The notes: generated by a model not told the origin, from the sequence alone. A DNA stretch of 34,370 bases from an uncultured Ruminococcus sp. (GCA_944412525.1 CALYBM010000122.1:1-34370); one strand, 5' to 3'; positions 1 through 8,538 are shown, counted from the first letter of the stretch. Numbers and translations are program-made.

Positions 1-768
1 ATCGTTTCTACACTTTGTATAACCTGTGCAATTGTAATGCCTGCCGTAAATGTGATTAAGACTGTTGCAGTTGTAATAGAAAACGCTTCAAACATTATGA
101 TTGCCTATTTGCCTGTTATGCTTACAATTATGGCTTCATCGGGACAGGCAGTCAGCGGATCAAGCTATTATTCAATGATGCTTTTGGCAGGGCAGGGGGT
201 GGGGCAGCTTTCCTCAAAAGTAATTGTTCCTTTTCTTAATATGTTTTTAGGCATCAGCGTTTCGTCAAGCGTATCTCCCGATATCAACCTTTCGGGTCTT
301 GTAGGTTTGATTTCGAAATTAATTAAATGGATGCTGAGCTTTGCAATGATGATTTTTTCTGCTCTGCTCACTTTCAAGCAGTTAATTGCCACTTCGCTTG
401 ACGATGTAGCATCAAGGGCAGTCAGATTTTCGCTTAATTCGTTTATCCCGATAGTCGGCTCGGCTTTGGCAGACGCGTACAAAACCGTTCAGGGCAGCGT
501 CGGTCTTTTAAAATCAGGGGTAGGAGTATTTGTAATAATATCTATTGCAGTTGTGTTTTTACCGATAATAATACAGTGTCTCATGTGGATTGCGACTTTG
601 TGGATCGGCCGCTCGACAGCTGAAATTCTTAATCTTAGTCAGGGTGCAAAACTGCTTGAGTGCGTGTCAACCGTATTTTCTACTCTCCTTGCAATCACTC
701 TTTGTATTATGGCTGTTTACATAATTTCAACAGCCATAATACTGATAATAGGCGGTGGCAGCGGATGA
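1..768 (+). CDS. spoIIIAE: Stage III sporulation protein AE (5' end outside window)
   Basis: Membrane component of the SpoIIIA complex, which acts with SpoIIQ as the mother cell-to-forespore channel. The reading frame is open from base 1, so the N-terminus lies outside the window and the ATG at 37 is internal. The visible 255 residues are mostly hydrophobic, with several transmembrane segments, and include the family-typical stretch GSALADAYKTVQGSVGLLKSG and a hydrophobic C-terminus ending IILIIGGGSG. Its TGA overlaps the ATG of spoIIIAF (ATGA at 765-768), which implies translational coupling. The order AE-AF-AG-AH matches the conserved operon, and AA-AD should lie to the left. In known spore-formers this operon is sigma-E dependent; its promoter is not in the window. 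Confidence 0.93.
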   Translation: MVSTLCITCAIVMPAVNVIKTVAVVIENASNIMIAYLPVMLTIMASSGQAVSGSSYYSMMLLAGQGVGQLSSKVIVPFLNMFLGISVSSSVSPDINLSGLVGLISKLIKWMLSFAMMIFSALLTFKQLIATSLDDVASRAVRFSLNSFIPIVGSALADAYKTVQGSVGLLKSGVGVFVIISIAVVFLPIIIQCLMWIATLWIGRSTAEILNLSQGAKLLECVSTVFSTLLAITLCIMAVYIISTAIILIIGGGSG

Positions 769-1238
769 GTGAAATACTTGCGGTAACATCGGCAATATGT
801 GCGTCGGCGCTAATATGTACGCTTGTTTCGGGCTTTGTGACCGACGGAAGCACAAAAAAGATAATCAGCCTTGTTATGGGTGCTTTTATAATATGTTCAA
901 TGATAGGACCTGTAAAAAATGCAGTAAGCGGTTTTCAAACACAGATTGACGATATAAAACTTTCACAGCCTGCCGTTTCCACAGACGATGAGGCATACAG
1001 CAAGGAAATCGTAAATCAGACAAGAAAAAATCTTGAATCTTCGCTTAGAGATATACTGCTGCAAAATTCCGTTCAGATTAATGATTGTGAAATATTTTTA
1101 TCTGTAACAGAAGAAAGCAGCATAATTATATCGTCGGTAAACATATATATAAGCAAGGAGTACATACAGTTTACCGATTTAATAAGTGAACTTACATTTC
1201 AAAATTTTTCGGTACAGCCAAGCATTATAACGGAGTGA
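765..1238 (+). CDS. spoIIIAF: Stage III sporulation protein AF
   Basis: A 157-residue SpoIIIA-complex subunit. Two N-terminal transmembrane segments (about residues 3-22 and 29-48) are followed by a soluble domain with alternating strand and helix character, as in SpoIIIAF. The start at 765 was chosen because it overlaps the spoIIIAE stop codon and gives the usual hydrophobic N-terminus (MSEILAVTSAICASALI). An upstream in-frame start at 660 would add 35 residues lying inside spoIIIAE. SpoIIIAG begins 3 bases after its stop. The sequence diverges from Bacillus homologues, so the call rests on length, topology and operon position. Confidence 0.85.
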   Translation: MSEILAVTSAICASALICTLVSGFVTDGSTKKIISLVMGAFIICSMIGPVKNAVSGFQTQIDDIKLSQPAVSTDDEAYSKEIVNQTRKNLESSLRDILLQNSVQINDCEIFLSVTEESSIIISSVNIYISKEYIQFTDLISELTFQNFSVQPSIITE

Positions 1239-1241
1239 AAA

Positions 1242-1694
1242 ATGGAAGAAAGCAAAACCGTCAAATACGCTAAAAAGCTTTTTGACAATGACAAAATAAA
1301 AAGAATAATAATCATAGCAGGATTAGCAGGAATGGCACTGATTTTTCTTTCAAACTACATAGAGATAGGAAATTCTGCAAACGGCGAAAGGGAGGAGGAG
1401 TTTTCTGTAACAACTTACAGTACACAGATTGAAAACGACCTTCAGTCCGTGATCTCACGGATTGAGGGAGCAGGACAAACAGAGGTGCTTCTTACTATGG
1501 AAAACAGCGTAGAGTATGTTTACCTTGATGACAGCACAACAAAAACCAAGGAAATAGAGCCGCTGATTCGAGGTGTGCTCGTGGTTTGTGAAGGCGGTGA
1601 CTCGCCTGTCGTGGTTGAGCGAATTACCGAGGCGGTGACAAAATCGCTTGACATTTCGGCGGCAAAAGTATGTATTACAAAATTATCAGAATAA
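1242..1694 (+). CDS. spoIIIAG: Stage III sporulation protein AG
   Basis: A 150-residue protein of the mother-cell side of the SpoIIIA-SpoIIQ channel. The family is known to form a large oligomeric ring through a ring-building motif related to type III secretion proteins. One transmembrane segment (about residues 20-40) follows a basic N-terminus. The C-terminal part carries the recognisable IRGVLVVCEGGDSP motif followed by a helix (VVVERITEAVTKSLDI), as in SpoIIIAG. A GGAG ribosome binding site sits just upstream of the ATG. It lies between spoIIIAF and spoIIIAH as in other spore-formers. Confidence 0.92.
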   Translation: MEESKTVKYAKKLFDNDKIKRIIIIAGLAGMALIFLSNYIEIGNSANGEREEEFSVTTYSTQIENDLQSVISRIEGAGQTEVLLTMENSVEYVYLDDSTTKTKEIEPLIRGVLVVCEGGDSPVVVERITEAVTKSLDISAAKVCITKLSE

Positions 1695-1708
1695 AGGTCG
1701 GTAGTCTT

Positions 1709-2254
1709 ATGAAATTTCAAAAGAAATATATTGTACTTGCAACACTCGTTTTGGCACTCGGAGCTGCGGTTTATGTAAACTGGCAGTTTGCGGATGTGAA
1801 TTCAAACACGACAACCAAGGAGTTGGGAGCGGCATCGTATGTGAATGCAACGGTTTCGCAGTCAACTGCCGATGAATCCGTACAAACCTCCGCACTGTCT
1901 AAAGAACAGCAAAATTACTTTGCAACCGAGCGAACAAAGCGGCAGTCAACACAAGATAAGGTCATAGATGAGGCAAAAGAAATACTCGATATTGAAAATG
2001 TCGGCGAAAGCGAAATGACAGAAGCTCAAAAAAGTGTTGAAAAGCTGCTTAAAACATACACGATTCAGGACAGTATAGAGAGCATAATAAAAGCAAAAGG
2101 ATTTTCGGAATGTCTTTGCTATATAAGTGACGAGGGCGTTACGGTAATCGTACCCGACACGGAACTCAATGATACATCTGCCCTTGTGATTGATGATGCG
2201 GTAACTTCGCACTACGATGTCAGCTACGAGGATATTTCAATAGTTGGAGCATAA
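1709..2254 (+). CDS. spoIIIAH: Stage III sporulation protein AH
   Basis: A 181-residue single-pass membrane protein whose extracellular ring-building domain binds SpoIIQ across the intermembrane space during engulfment. A short basic N-terminus (MKFQKK) precedes one transmembrane helix (residues 7-25, ending in the typical YVNW). A Ser/Thr/Gln-rich linker follows, then a coiled-coil-prone helical stretch (about 75-125) and the C-terminal alpha/beta domain. The ATG at 1709 was preferred over 1670 because it gives the classical SpoIIIAH N-terminus and has an AAAGG site at 1693. It is the last gene of the operon and is followed by a strong terminator. The likely partner is the SpoIIQ-like protein at 16655. 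Confidence 0.9.
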   Translation: MKFQKKYIVLATLVLALGAAVYVNWQFADVNSNTTTKELGAASYVNATVSQSTADESVQTSALSKEQQNYFATERTKRQSTQDKVIDEAKEILDIENVGESEMTEAQKSVEKLLKTYTIQDSIESIIKAKGFSECLCYISDEGVTVIVPDTELNDTSALVIDDAVTSHYDVSYEDISIVGA

Positions 2255-2261
2255 TATAATA

Positions 2262-2305
2262 AACAGGAGACACCTAAGTGATATGCTTAGATGTCTCCTG
2301 TTTTT
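2262..2305 (+). terminator. Intrinsic terminator of the spoIIIA operon
   Basis: A 17-bp stem (2262-2278 with 2286-2302, one C-A mismatch) with a 7-base loop, running into a T tract (2301-2305). It begins a few bases after the spoIIIAH stop codon. Confidence 0.9.
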
Positions 2306-2330
2306 CTGTTGTATGGATTAAAAACTTTCA

Positions 2331-2429
2331 GCTTAAAGTTACCCTATACACTGCAGGATATTTTTGAAAAAGTATTTTATCAAAGATTGAAACTCTGCCG
2401 TTACAGTCAAGATCAGAGGATTGGTCACC
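2331..2429 (-). pseudogene. Possible dockerin remnant
   Basis: The minus-strand translation of this stretch contains SSDLDCNGRVSIFDKILFQK followed by Y. That matches the calcium-loop plus helix pattern of a type I dockerin half-repeat (DxDxNGxVxxxDxxxxxxY). Upstream of it the frame has no signal peptide, ribosome binding site or other recognisable domain, and the second dockerin half is absent. It is therefore read as a decayed fragment rather than a gene. Three intact dockerin proteins elsewhere in the window make a remnant plausible, but with one half-motif chance similarity cannot be excluded. Confidence 0.35.
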
Positions 2430-2520
2430 CGAATTTCGGTATTTTGGCAAATTAGTCAAAAAAACAGCAAATATACTAAAGCGTAACAAATAATTCAATA
2501 ACATTAATAAAATATGCAAA

Positions 2521-2550
2521 TTGACAATGCCTTTAATAAATTGATACAAT
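2521..2550 (+). promoter_or_regulatory. Sigma-A promoter of the lipoprotein operon
   Basis: TTGACA (2521-2526), an 18-base spacer and TACAAT (2545-2550), about 35 bases upstream of the lipoprotein start. Confidence 0.7.
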
Positions 2551-2585
2551 CAAATTGATTATACAAACTAATGAAGGTGAATATT

Positions 2586-4004
2586 ATGCGTAAATTTTCA
2601 AGACCCATTGCTTTACTTTTATCAGTTATCACCGTGATGTCTGTTTTTATCGGATGCAACGGCAAAACCGATAATGATTACTATGAGCCGGTTGCCGATG
2701 TGTACGATGACGACAGGGGCATTATAGACAGTATCGGAGATAAAATGGAGGAGGCTATAGTATCTGTGTTCCAGTCCGGTTGTAAAAGTGCCGGAACATC
2801 AATAGGTACGTGGGCTTATAAGGGCATATTAAGTGCGCTTGGTTTTGAGTACGGTAAGGACTATACTCTTGAATATGTTAAGCAATGCCTTGAAAAACTT
2901 ACTGAAATAGAAAATTCAATAGGTGATATTAAGGAAGAATTATCAGAGATTAAGAAAATCTCAAATGACTCCAAGTATTCGGCGGTTTATGAATACTATG
3001 TAAGCTGTTACAACAATTTGTGTTCAGACGCCAAAACTGCTTACAAAACATTTATTGAACTGGATAAAAAGTCTAAGGATAAAAGTATTGACGAGGCTAC
3101 TCTTGCAAGTAAATGCGAAGAATTTGATTCTATTCTCAGCAATCAATACCCGTCACTTGAAAAAGAGGTCTTGACTTTGGGTTATTCCGTATTGGGTAAT
3201 ACTTCCCAATCCTCAAAGACCACAAAATACAGCATTATGGATACAATGCGTTATTTCGCAGAGGAGGAGACTCCTTTCAGAAATCAAAGATATGAAATAG
3301 AAAACAGCGTTATTGTTCCGACTATGACGCTTTACGATTACGGTCATCAAATGATAATTTGGGACTTGGCGTATAAGCTGGAAGATTACGGCGTTACAAG
3401 TATCTATACAGCCGCAGACGGTACTGTTATCGGTTTTAAATATATACCAAAAGGTAAAACCACCGAAGAAAAATACCAGTGTTCCTTGAGTGATATTTCC
3501 GATTTTTCTTCAAAATACAGCAGTGATTTGAAAGAATTAGAGTTGAATAATGCAGAGTTTGTGGATGCAGACGATAAGTTGGGCATTACGGCATACAAAT
3601 TGTTGGTTAGATATGAAGAACATAAACAGCAAAAGGTTTCGGTATGGAATAAACACGATTCAATGCCTCACGAGAAAATAAAAGATAATACAAATGTTCT
3701 TGAAACCTTGGATAATAAAGAGATTAATACCGAGGTAAAAACAATTACCTGTAAGGACTTTTTACAGCCTTACAACGGAGTAAGCGGACAAAGAACATCT
3801 ACTAAGAGTTATTATGATTTTAAAATAAATTGTGATGTTGCAAAAGTTATGACCAAAAACGAGTTTATAAAATTTGTTGATGCAATAAAGGGTTATGCGG
3901 GAAACAGAACATTCCGAGAGTTTTTAACAGATTCGGGATTTGATTTTCCGACTAACAATAAGTCGGATTATTGGCTCATAGGTTTTAACAGCGACGGATA
4001 TTAA
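2586..4004 (+). CDS. Lipoprotein of unknown function, ending at an in-frame TAA
   Basis: A 472-residue predicted lipoprotein. The start at 2586 was chosen because AAGGTG at 2574-2579 is correctly spaced for it; the ATG at 2571 has no site. A basic N-terminus and hydrophobic segment end in a lipobox FIGC (Cys24). After an acidic linker comes a Gly/Ala-rich amphipathic helical region (about residues 50-90), then a heptad-like stretch rich in E, I and L (about 95-125), then mixed alpha/beta sequence. I do not recognise the family. The helical N-terminal half vaguely resembles the helical domains of pore-forming toxins, but no specific motif supports that. The TAA at 4002-4004 is followed in the same frame by 132 more codons, so the gene may be interrupted. 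It is first in an operon with an Lgt-like gene and a C11 protease. Confidence 0.75.
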   Translation: MRKFSRPIALLLSVITVMSVFIGCNGKTDNDYYEPVADVYDDDRGIIDSIGDKMEEAIVSVFQSGCKSAGTSIGTWAYKGILSALGFEYGKDYTLEYVKQCLEKLTEIENSIGDIKEELSEIKKISNDSKYSAVYEYYVSCYNNLCSDAKTAYKTFIELDKKSKDKSIDEATLASKCEEFDSILSNQYPSLEKEVLTLGYSVLGNTSQSSKTTKYSIMDTMRYFAEEETPFRNQRYEIENSVIVPTMTLYDYGHQMIIWDLAYKLEDYGVTSIYTAADGTVIGFKYIPKGKTTEEKYQCSLSDISDFSSKYSSDLKELELNNAEFVDADDKLGITAYKLLVRYEEHKQQKVSVWNKHDSMPHEKIKDNTNVLETLDNKEINTEVKTITCKDFLQPYNGVSGQRTSTKSYYDFKINCDVAKVMTKNEFIKFVDAIKGYAGNRTFREFLTDSGFDFPTNNKSDYWLIGFNSDGY

Positions 4005-4403
4005 TTGTCCTCAAATTGGAAACACGGATACCGCGCATACTCAAAATACATCGCAAAAAACCACTCGTTTAACAGCATAAGCGTTAAATTGGATGAGAAA
4101 ATATCTGATTTTGCAAAAAATCAGGATTTCGTAAAGATTCAGTATTTTTCACAGATAGACTATGTTAATCACTACACTACCTGCGGAAAGTATGACTACA
4201 CCACATATGAAAATCCCATCATAGTTGAGTCTGCAACCTTAGAATACGAACCAAAAGGTGACTGGGATGTTGCCGCCGTGTCAACTGACAGTAAAAACTA
4301 TTCCAGCAGTGCGATTAAGTATTATACTATCGGCGGAATAGGTAACACAATTTCCGGTTCCGTGCATGCTGTTGACACAAATAACTATTGGAATAAACAG
4401 TGA
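4005..4403 (+). CDS. In-frame continuation of the lipoprotein after the stop codon
   Basis: This reading frame starts immediately after the TAA of the preceding gene and is in the same frame. It is either the C-terminal part of a roughly 605-residue lipoprotein broken by a nonsense codon, or a separate 132-residue product started at the TTG directly after the stop. There is no signal peptide, no good ribosome binding site and no recognisable domain. The sequence is Tyr- and Ser-rich with beta-strand character (for example NPIIVESATLEYEPKGDWDV), which suits the end of a secreted protein better than an independent cytoplasmic one. Its TGA overlaps the ATG of the Lgt-like gene (TGATG at 4401-4405). 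That coupling implies ribosomes normally reach this stop. Confidence 0.55.
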   Translation: MSSNWKHGYRAYSKYIAKNHSFNSISVKLDEKISDFAKNQDFVKIQYFSQIDYVNHYTTCGKYDYTTYENPIIVESATLEYEPKGDWDVAAVSTDSKNYSSSAIKYYTIGGIGNTISGSVHAVDTNNYWNKQ

Positions 4404-5128
4404 TGGATATTTTAAATTTTATTTTTACAGATGTTCCTCCGTGGCTTCTGTATTGGATTATCGGTATATTAGCGGCACAGATTTATTTTCAGCTTAACGG
4501 CAGGTTTGTAGGTTTTCGCTGGTACAAGTCATTGTTATTCGGAGTTTCTATGCTTTTAACCGAGATGATAGGAGCAAAGTTTCTCTACATAGCGGAAAAT
4601 TTCGACAGATTCAGCCGCGAGGGTCTTACATTCGGCGGATTCTTGTTATTCGGAGTATTTATATCCGTGCCTGTTTTCCTCGTTGTTTTATCCAAGCTGT
4701 TCGCAGTAGGTTACGGCAAACTGTTGGATTTCAGTTACGGAGGAATTCTCCTTGAACTTGCGTTTTACCGCGTTGGTTGCTTTTTTACAGGCTGCTGCGG
4801 GGGACCTACCGTTTCCTTCGGAGTTTTGATGCCCGACGGCACAAGAAGAATACCCGTGCAGCTTATTGAGGCGTTTTTAGATTTGCTGATATTTGCGGTA
4901 ATATTCTATCTTTACAGAAATAAGAAATTGCCGAACGGGGCGTCGTTTTGCCTTATGCTTTCCTGCTACGGATTATTGAGATTTGTCCTTGAGTTTTTAA
5001 GGGTAAGAAATAATGTTTTTTGGGAATTATCCGTATCTCATCTTTTGGCATTGACCGCATTTTTAGTAGGAAGCGTCGTATTTTTTGTGCTGTTAGGTAG
5101 AAGTAAAAATGAAAAAAAGAATTTATAG
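4403..5128 (+). CDS. Divergent prolipoprotein diacylglyceryl transferase (Lgt)-like membrane protein
   Basis: A 241-residue polytopic membrane protein with about seven hydrophobic segments. It shows Lgt-family features: the signature region RVGCFFTGCCGG (residues 123-134, equivalent to the RxGNFxNGExxG signature), PVQLIE (151-156, equivalent to the PTQLYE region) and LLRFVLEFLR (191-200), giving the conserved Arg193/Glu197 pair. The signature Asn and Glu are replaced by Cys (Cys126, Cys131, Cys132), as in a small Cys-rich branch of the family, so normal lipoprotein lipidation is not assured. The ATG at 4403 overlaps the preceding TGA. The 3' end overlaps the next gene by 20 bases. Its position between two lipoprotein genes suggests it acts on one or both of them (inference). 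Confidence 0.8.
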   Translation: MDILNFIFTDVPPWLLYWIIGILAAQIYFQLNGRFVGFRWYKSLLFGVSMLLTEMIGAKFLYIAENFDRFSREGLTFGGFLLFGVFISVPVFLVVLSKLFAVGYGKLLDFSYGGILLELAFYRVGCFFTGCCGGPTVSFGVLMPDGTRRIPVQLIEAFLDLLIFAVIFYLYRNKKLPNGASFCLMLSCYGLLRFVLEFLRVRNNVFWELSVSHLLALTAFLVGSVVFFVLLGRSKNEKKNL

Positions 5129-6905
5129 AATCTTAAGCTGCATTATTGCTTTTTCTCTTATTACCCTAATACCCACATCTTGTGATCTATTTAAGACTTC
5201 CGAATCCTTTACTTTGCTGATTTATATGTGCGGAAGTGATTTGGAATCGGAGAGAGGGTATGCAACAAAAAATATATCCGAGATGTTGTCCGCGGACATT
5301 GCGGAAAATGTAAATATAGTTATACAAACAGGCGGAACCAAAGAATGGAAAAGCTACGACATACCGTCTGACAGTTTAAATCGTTATACTGTAAAGGACA
5401 ATGAGCTTGTTTTTTTGGAATCAACACAGCAGGCAAGTATGGGGGATCCTGAAACCTTGTCGGATTTTGTCAGCTGGGGAACAAAAAAATATCCTTCGGA
5501 TAATTACGGCATTGTTCTTTGGAATCACGGAGGAGGCAGTCCGTGGGGAGTTTGCTTCGATGAAAATTTTGATGATGATGTTCTGACATTATCGGAGCTT
5601 GATACAGCCCTTTGTTCGGCAGAAAAAAGCATTTCGGATAAGTTTGAGTTTATCGGCTTTGACGCTTGCTTAATGGCAAATTACGAAACCGCGTCGATAG
5701 TATCAAAATATTCCCGACATATGATTGCAAGTGAAGAAAACGAGCCTGCGGGTGGCTGGGACTACAAAGTATTGGCTGAAAATTTGTCAAAGGATTCGTT
5801 TTATCAGTCACTTTTGTCGGGCTATGCCGAAAAATGCAGGCTTTCCGACAAAGAAACATTTACCTTAAGTGTATTTGACTTGAGCGGCTTTGACAAAATA
5901 AAGCAGGATTTTGACCTTATGATTTCAAAACTTGACACTATGAACCTTACATCGGTAGTTAAGTCGGCTCAAAATTCGATCAGCTTTGGAATTAATGCGG
6001 AAGAAATTTATACCAATCTTATCGACATGGGTCAATTCGCGTCAGCCGTCGGCTGCACACAGCTTGAAGATTCGATTTCCGATTATATTATGTGTCAAAA
6101 CGGAGAATACCGTTCAGATGCGGGCGGACTGAGTTTTTACTATCCCTTAAAGGATATGAGCTCTGTTGACGCATATATGGATATTGCCGATGAAAGTTAC
6201 CGAAATTTTCTCAAAAAGAATTACACAACAACAAACGATGAATTTATATCCGTAAAAGGCATAGAGGATAAAGACGGAATGTTGTTTGTAACTGTTTCGC
6301 CGGAAAGTGTAAATCACATTGTCAGTGCTTCTTATCACCTGTTGCAGCTTGAAACAGAGAATAATAAACAGACAGCTTTCGTTTTGGGTGAGGACACCGA
6401 TATCGCATTTGACGGAGTTAACGGTTATACGGTTAATTTTAAAGGATACTGGGTAACCTTCGGCGGAGAATTTATCCATTTTCACATTTCGGAGGATGAC
6501 GAAAAATACACAAAATATTCTTCTCCGGTAAAGGTGAACGGCAAAAATTGTGATATGCGGTTTGTATATGATAAGAATTCATATGAAATTGTGCTTGAGG
6601 GTTATGTCGAGGTCGGAGACGCCGCGGGTCGAATAATGGATTTTGCGGACAACGATGTTGTGACATTACTCTATAATGATGATGACGAAAGCAGCGGAAC
6701 GCTCAAAGAAGGTAAATCAATTACTTTTTCTGAGGATGTTATTCTTGAAGTTGATCTGTTGCCCGTGGGAAATTATCAATACACGGTAAAATTCAGCGAT
6801 GTTTACGGTGATGAATACCAAGCAGGTACTGCAAATACTTATTTTGACGGCAAGAATATGAAAATAATCTCAATAGATGACAACAGTATTGACTATGATT
6901 TGTGA
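5109..6905 (+). CDS. Clostripain-family (peptidase C11) lipoprotein
   Basis: A 598-residue predicted surface-anchored cysteine protease. The signal peptide ends in a lipobox-like PTSC (Cys25). The C11 domain begins at about residue 34 (FTLLIYMCGSDLES). It includes the histidine motif YGIVLWNHGGG (His140) and the cysteine motif IGFDACLMANYETA (Cys187), so the His/Cys dyad is present, followed by ASEENEPAGGWDY (207-219). Family members cleave after Arg or, in some cases, Lys. The C-terminal third (about 385-598) is beta-rich with no family I can name. The start overlaps the end of the Lgt-like gene, and an AGGTAGAAG stretch precedes it. It is last in the operon and followed by a strong terminator. 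Substrate unknown. Confidence 0.9.
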   Translation: MKKRIYRILSCIIAFSLITLIPTSCDLFKTSESFTLLIYMCGSDLESERGYATKNISEMLSADIAENVNIVIQTGGTKEWKSYDIPSDSLNRYTVKDNELVFLESTQQASMGDPETLSDFVSWGTKKYPSDNYGIVLWNHGGGSPWGVCFDENFDDDVLTLSELDTALCSAEKSISDKFEFIGFDACLMANYETASIVSKYSRHMIASEENEPAGGWDYKVLAENLSKDSFYQSLLSGYAEKCRLSDKETFTLSVFDLSGFDKIKQDFDLMISKLDTMNLTSVVKSAQNSISFGINAEEIYTNLIDMGQFASAVGCTQLEDSISDYIMCQNGEYRSDAGGLSFYYPLKDMSSVDAYMDIADESYRNFLKKNYTTTNDEFISVKGIEDKDGMLFVTVSPESVNHIVSASYHLLQLETENNKQTAFVLGEDTDIAFDGVNGYTVNFKGYWVTFGGEFIHFHISEDDEKYTKYSSPVKVNGKNCDMRFVYDKNSYEIVLEGYVEVGDAAGRIMDFADNDVVTLLYNDDDESSGTLKEGKSITFSEDVILEVDLLPVGNYQYTVKFSDVYGDEYQAGTANTYFDGKNMKIISIDDNSIDYDL

Positions 6906-6963
6906 TAACACCGATACTTATATAACTATTCAGATATATGGGCTTTTGTAAATTTCAGCATAA

Positions 6964-7010
6964 AAGACCTCCTACGGTAGTTTTGTATTACCGTAGGAGG
7001 TCTTGTTTTT
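6964..7010 (+). terminator. Intrinsic terminator after the C11 protease gene
   Basis: A perfect 16-bp stem (6964-6979 with 6989-7004), a 9-base loop and a T tract (7006-7010). A short A run on the left flank means it may also stop transcription of the convergent lysozyme gene at 7134. Confidence 0.92.
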
Positions 7011-7133
7011 GTCACCGATCATATCCGTTTGTGTTATTTTTCAGGATAATTTTTTAGATATAAAAGGAATGATTTTTTTTATTTTTCGAGACAGGTGTTA
7101 ACACACGCCGATTGATTTTAATATTTTAAAATT

Positions 7134-8459
7134 TTATTTTATTATATTAAGATTGTATATGTAATTGCAGTCTACATCTGTTGATATACCATCTACCTTT
7201 TGTGTCCATGTGTATTGATGAACATCATCGGTTATAGTTGTGAAATCTCCGTCAATCTGTGCAAGCCATGTGGAGTATTTGCTCTTCAAATATTCCTTGT
7301 CCATATTACCGTACATACTGTTGTTGGAGTAAACTCCTGCCTTGTGACCGTTGCTCTCAATCGTGCTGCAAAAGCCGTCAATCAAATTTGTAAGCTCGGT
7401 TTTGCTTAAATATGCCTGTGCCGTTTCTTCCACATCATAATATAGTGGCATATCAAAGGTTTTACCGTCAATACAGTACAAACACGCCTCTGCTTCTTCT
7501 AAGGCTTCAGCTGCTGAGGTTGCGTATGAGTACCAGTATGCCCCTACTTTAAGGCCCGCTGCTTTTGCATTTTTATAATTTTCCTCAAATCGAGCGTCTT
7601 TTTGATAGGTCTCTTTACCGTAACCCGCACGAATAATCACATAGTCATAACCGTCGGCTTTTACCTTGTTAAAGTCGATACTGTACTGCCAGTCCGAAAC
7701 ATCAAGACATTTAATCACACTTCCCTGAACGGTGATTGTGCAGCTTGCTGTCACTCCGTTGTAAGTTGTGAATGTAACTTTAGCAGTGCCCTGCATTTTA
7801 GAGCTGATTTGTACCTGATTGCCGCTTGTTTTTTCTATTTTTACCACATCAGTGTTACTGCTGCTCCAACTTGAATTATATGAATAAGCTTCGTCATTAA
7901 CAGATGAGGTGATTGTGAATGTTTCGCCGACTTTGAGCTGTTTGCTTGAAACGCTTAAATCCGCACTTGTGGGGGCGTCTTTTACAGTGACCTCACAGGT
8001 CGCCGAAAGTCCGTTGCCCGATGAACAGGTTATCGTTGCCGTTCCGCTTGAAAGTGCCTGAACTTTTCCGCTGTTGTCAACAGTTGCTATGCTTGAATTG
8101 CTTGAAGAAAATACAAACGGAAAGTCGGGCAAATCGGTGTTAACCGATAAAGTATAAGTTTCGCCTTCGCCAAGCTCAATATCTGTTTTGTCCAAAGACA
8201 AGCTTGACGGATACTTTATTTCATCTGATTGAGCTAAAAGTTTTTGAAGATATGTAGTGTCGGTAATATTCAAAATACCGTCTTTATTAAAATCATATTC
8301 TTTTTGTTTATCTTCGGGAAGAACAATAATACCCGCTATGTGCTTTTGCATATCTGTAACATTTGTAACTGTGTATTCCGCAGCAAAAGCGGTTAATGAT
8401 GCGGCACTTAAGAGCATTAATGCAACAGCGGTTATCAATATTAATTTTTTTAACTTCAT
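7134..8459 (-). CDS. Secreted dockerin-Ig-GH25 lysozyme
   Basis: A 441-residue secreted peptidoglycan hydrolase. A signal peptide (cleavage near Ala26/Ala27) is followed by a dockerin-like module (about 30-78). Its second half is canonical (YDFNKDGILNITDTTYLQKL); its first half is degenerate and lacks the calcium loop. Two bacterial Ig-like BIG2 domains follow (about 84-160 and 166-246), each with the SSSNxxxATV/VVK pattern. A C-terminal GH25 muramidase domain (about 249-441) has CLDVSDWQ (Asp253) and YYDVEE, giving the catalytic Asp342/Glu344 pair. The AAGGAG site is well placed. It is monocistronic. An N-terminal dockerin on a cell-wall hydrolase is unusual and suggests docking to a surface scaffold. 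Confidence 0.9.
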   Translation of the reverse strand: MKLKKLILITAVALMLLSAASLTAFAAEYTVTNVTDMQKHIAGIIVLPEDKQKEYDFNKDGILNITDTTYLQKLLAQSDEIKYPSSLSLDKTDIELGEGETYTLSVNTDLPDFPFVFSSSNSSIATVDNSGKVQALSSGTATITCSSGNGLSATCEVTVKDAPTSADLSVSSKQLKVGETFTITSSVNDEAYSYNSSWSSSNTDVVKIEKTSGNQVQISSKMQGTAKVTFTTYNGVTASCTITVQGSVIKCLDVSDWQYSIDFNKVKADGYDYVIIRAGYGKETYQKDARFEENYKNAKAAGLKVGAYWYSYATSAAEALEEAEACLYCIDGKTFDMPLYYDVEETAQAYLSKTELTNLIDGFCSTIESNGHKAGVYSNNSMYGNMDKEYLKSKYSTWLAQIDGDFTTITDDVHQYTWTQKVDGISTDVDCNYIYNLNIIK

Positions 8460-8509
8460 TTCTAATCTCCTTTTTTAAAGTTAAGTTGAAAAAACCGTAA
8501 CATATTATA

Positions 8510-8538
8510 TTTATAACACTTGTAAAGAGTTTTTGCAA
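8510..8538 (-). promoter_or_regulatory. Promoter of the GH25 lysozyme gene
   Basis: Read on the minus strand: TTGCAA (8533-8538), a 17-base spacer and TATAAA (8510-8515) with an extended TGT just before it. Confidence 0.6.

Noticed and set aside
2571-2585. ATG at 2571 as lipoprotein start
   Set aside because: The AAGGTG site lies inside this extension and is correctly spaced for the ATG at 2586.
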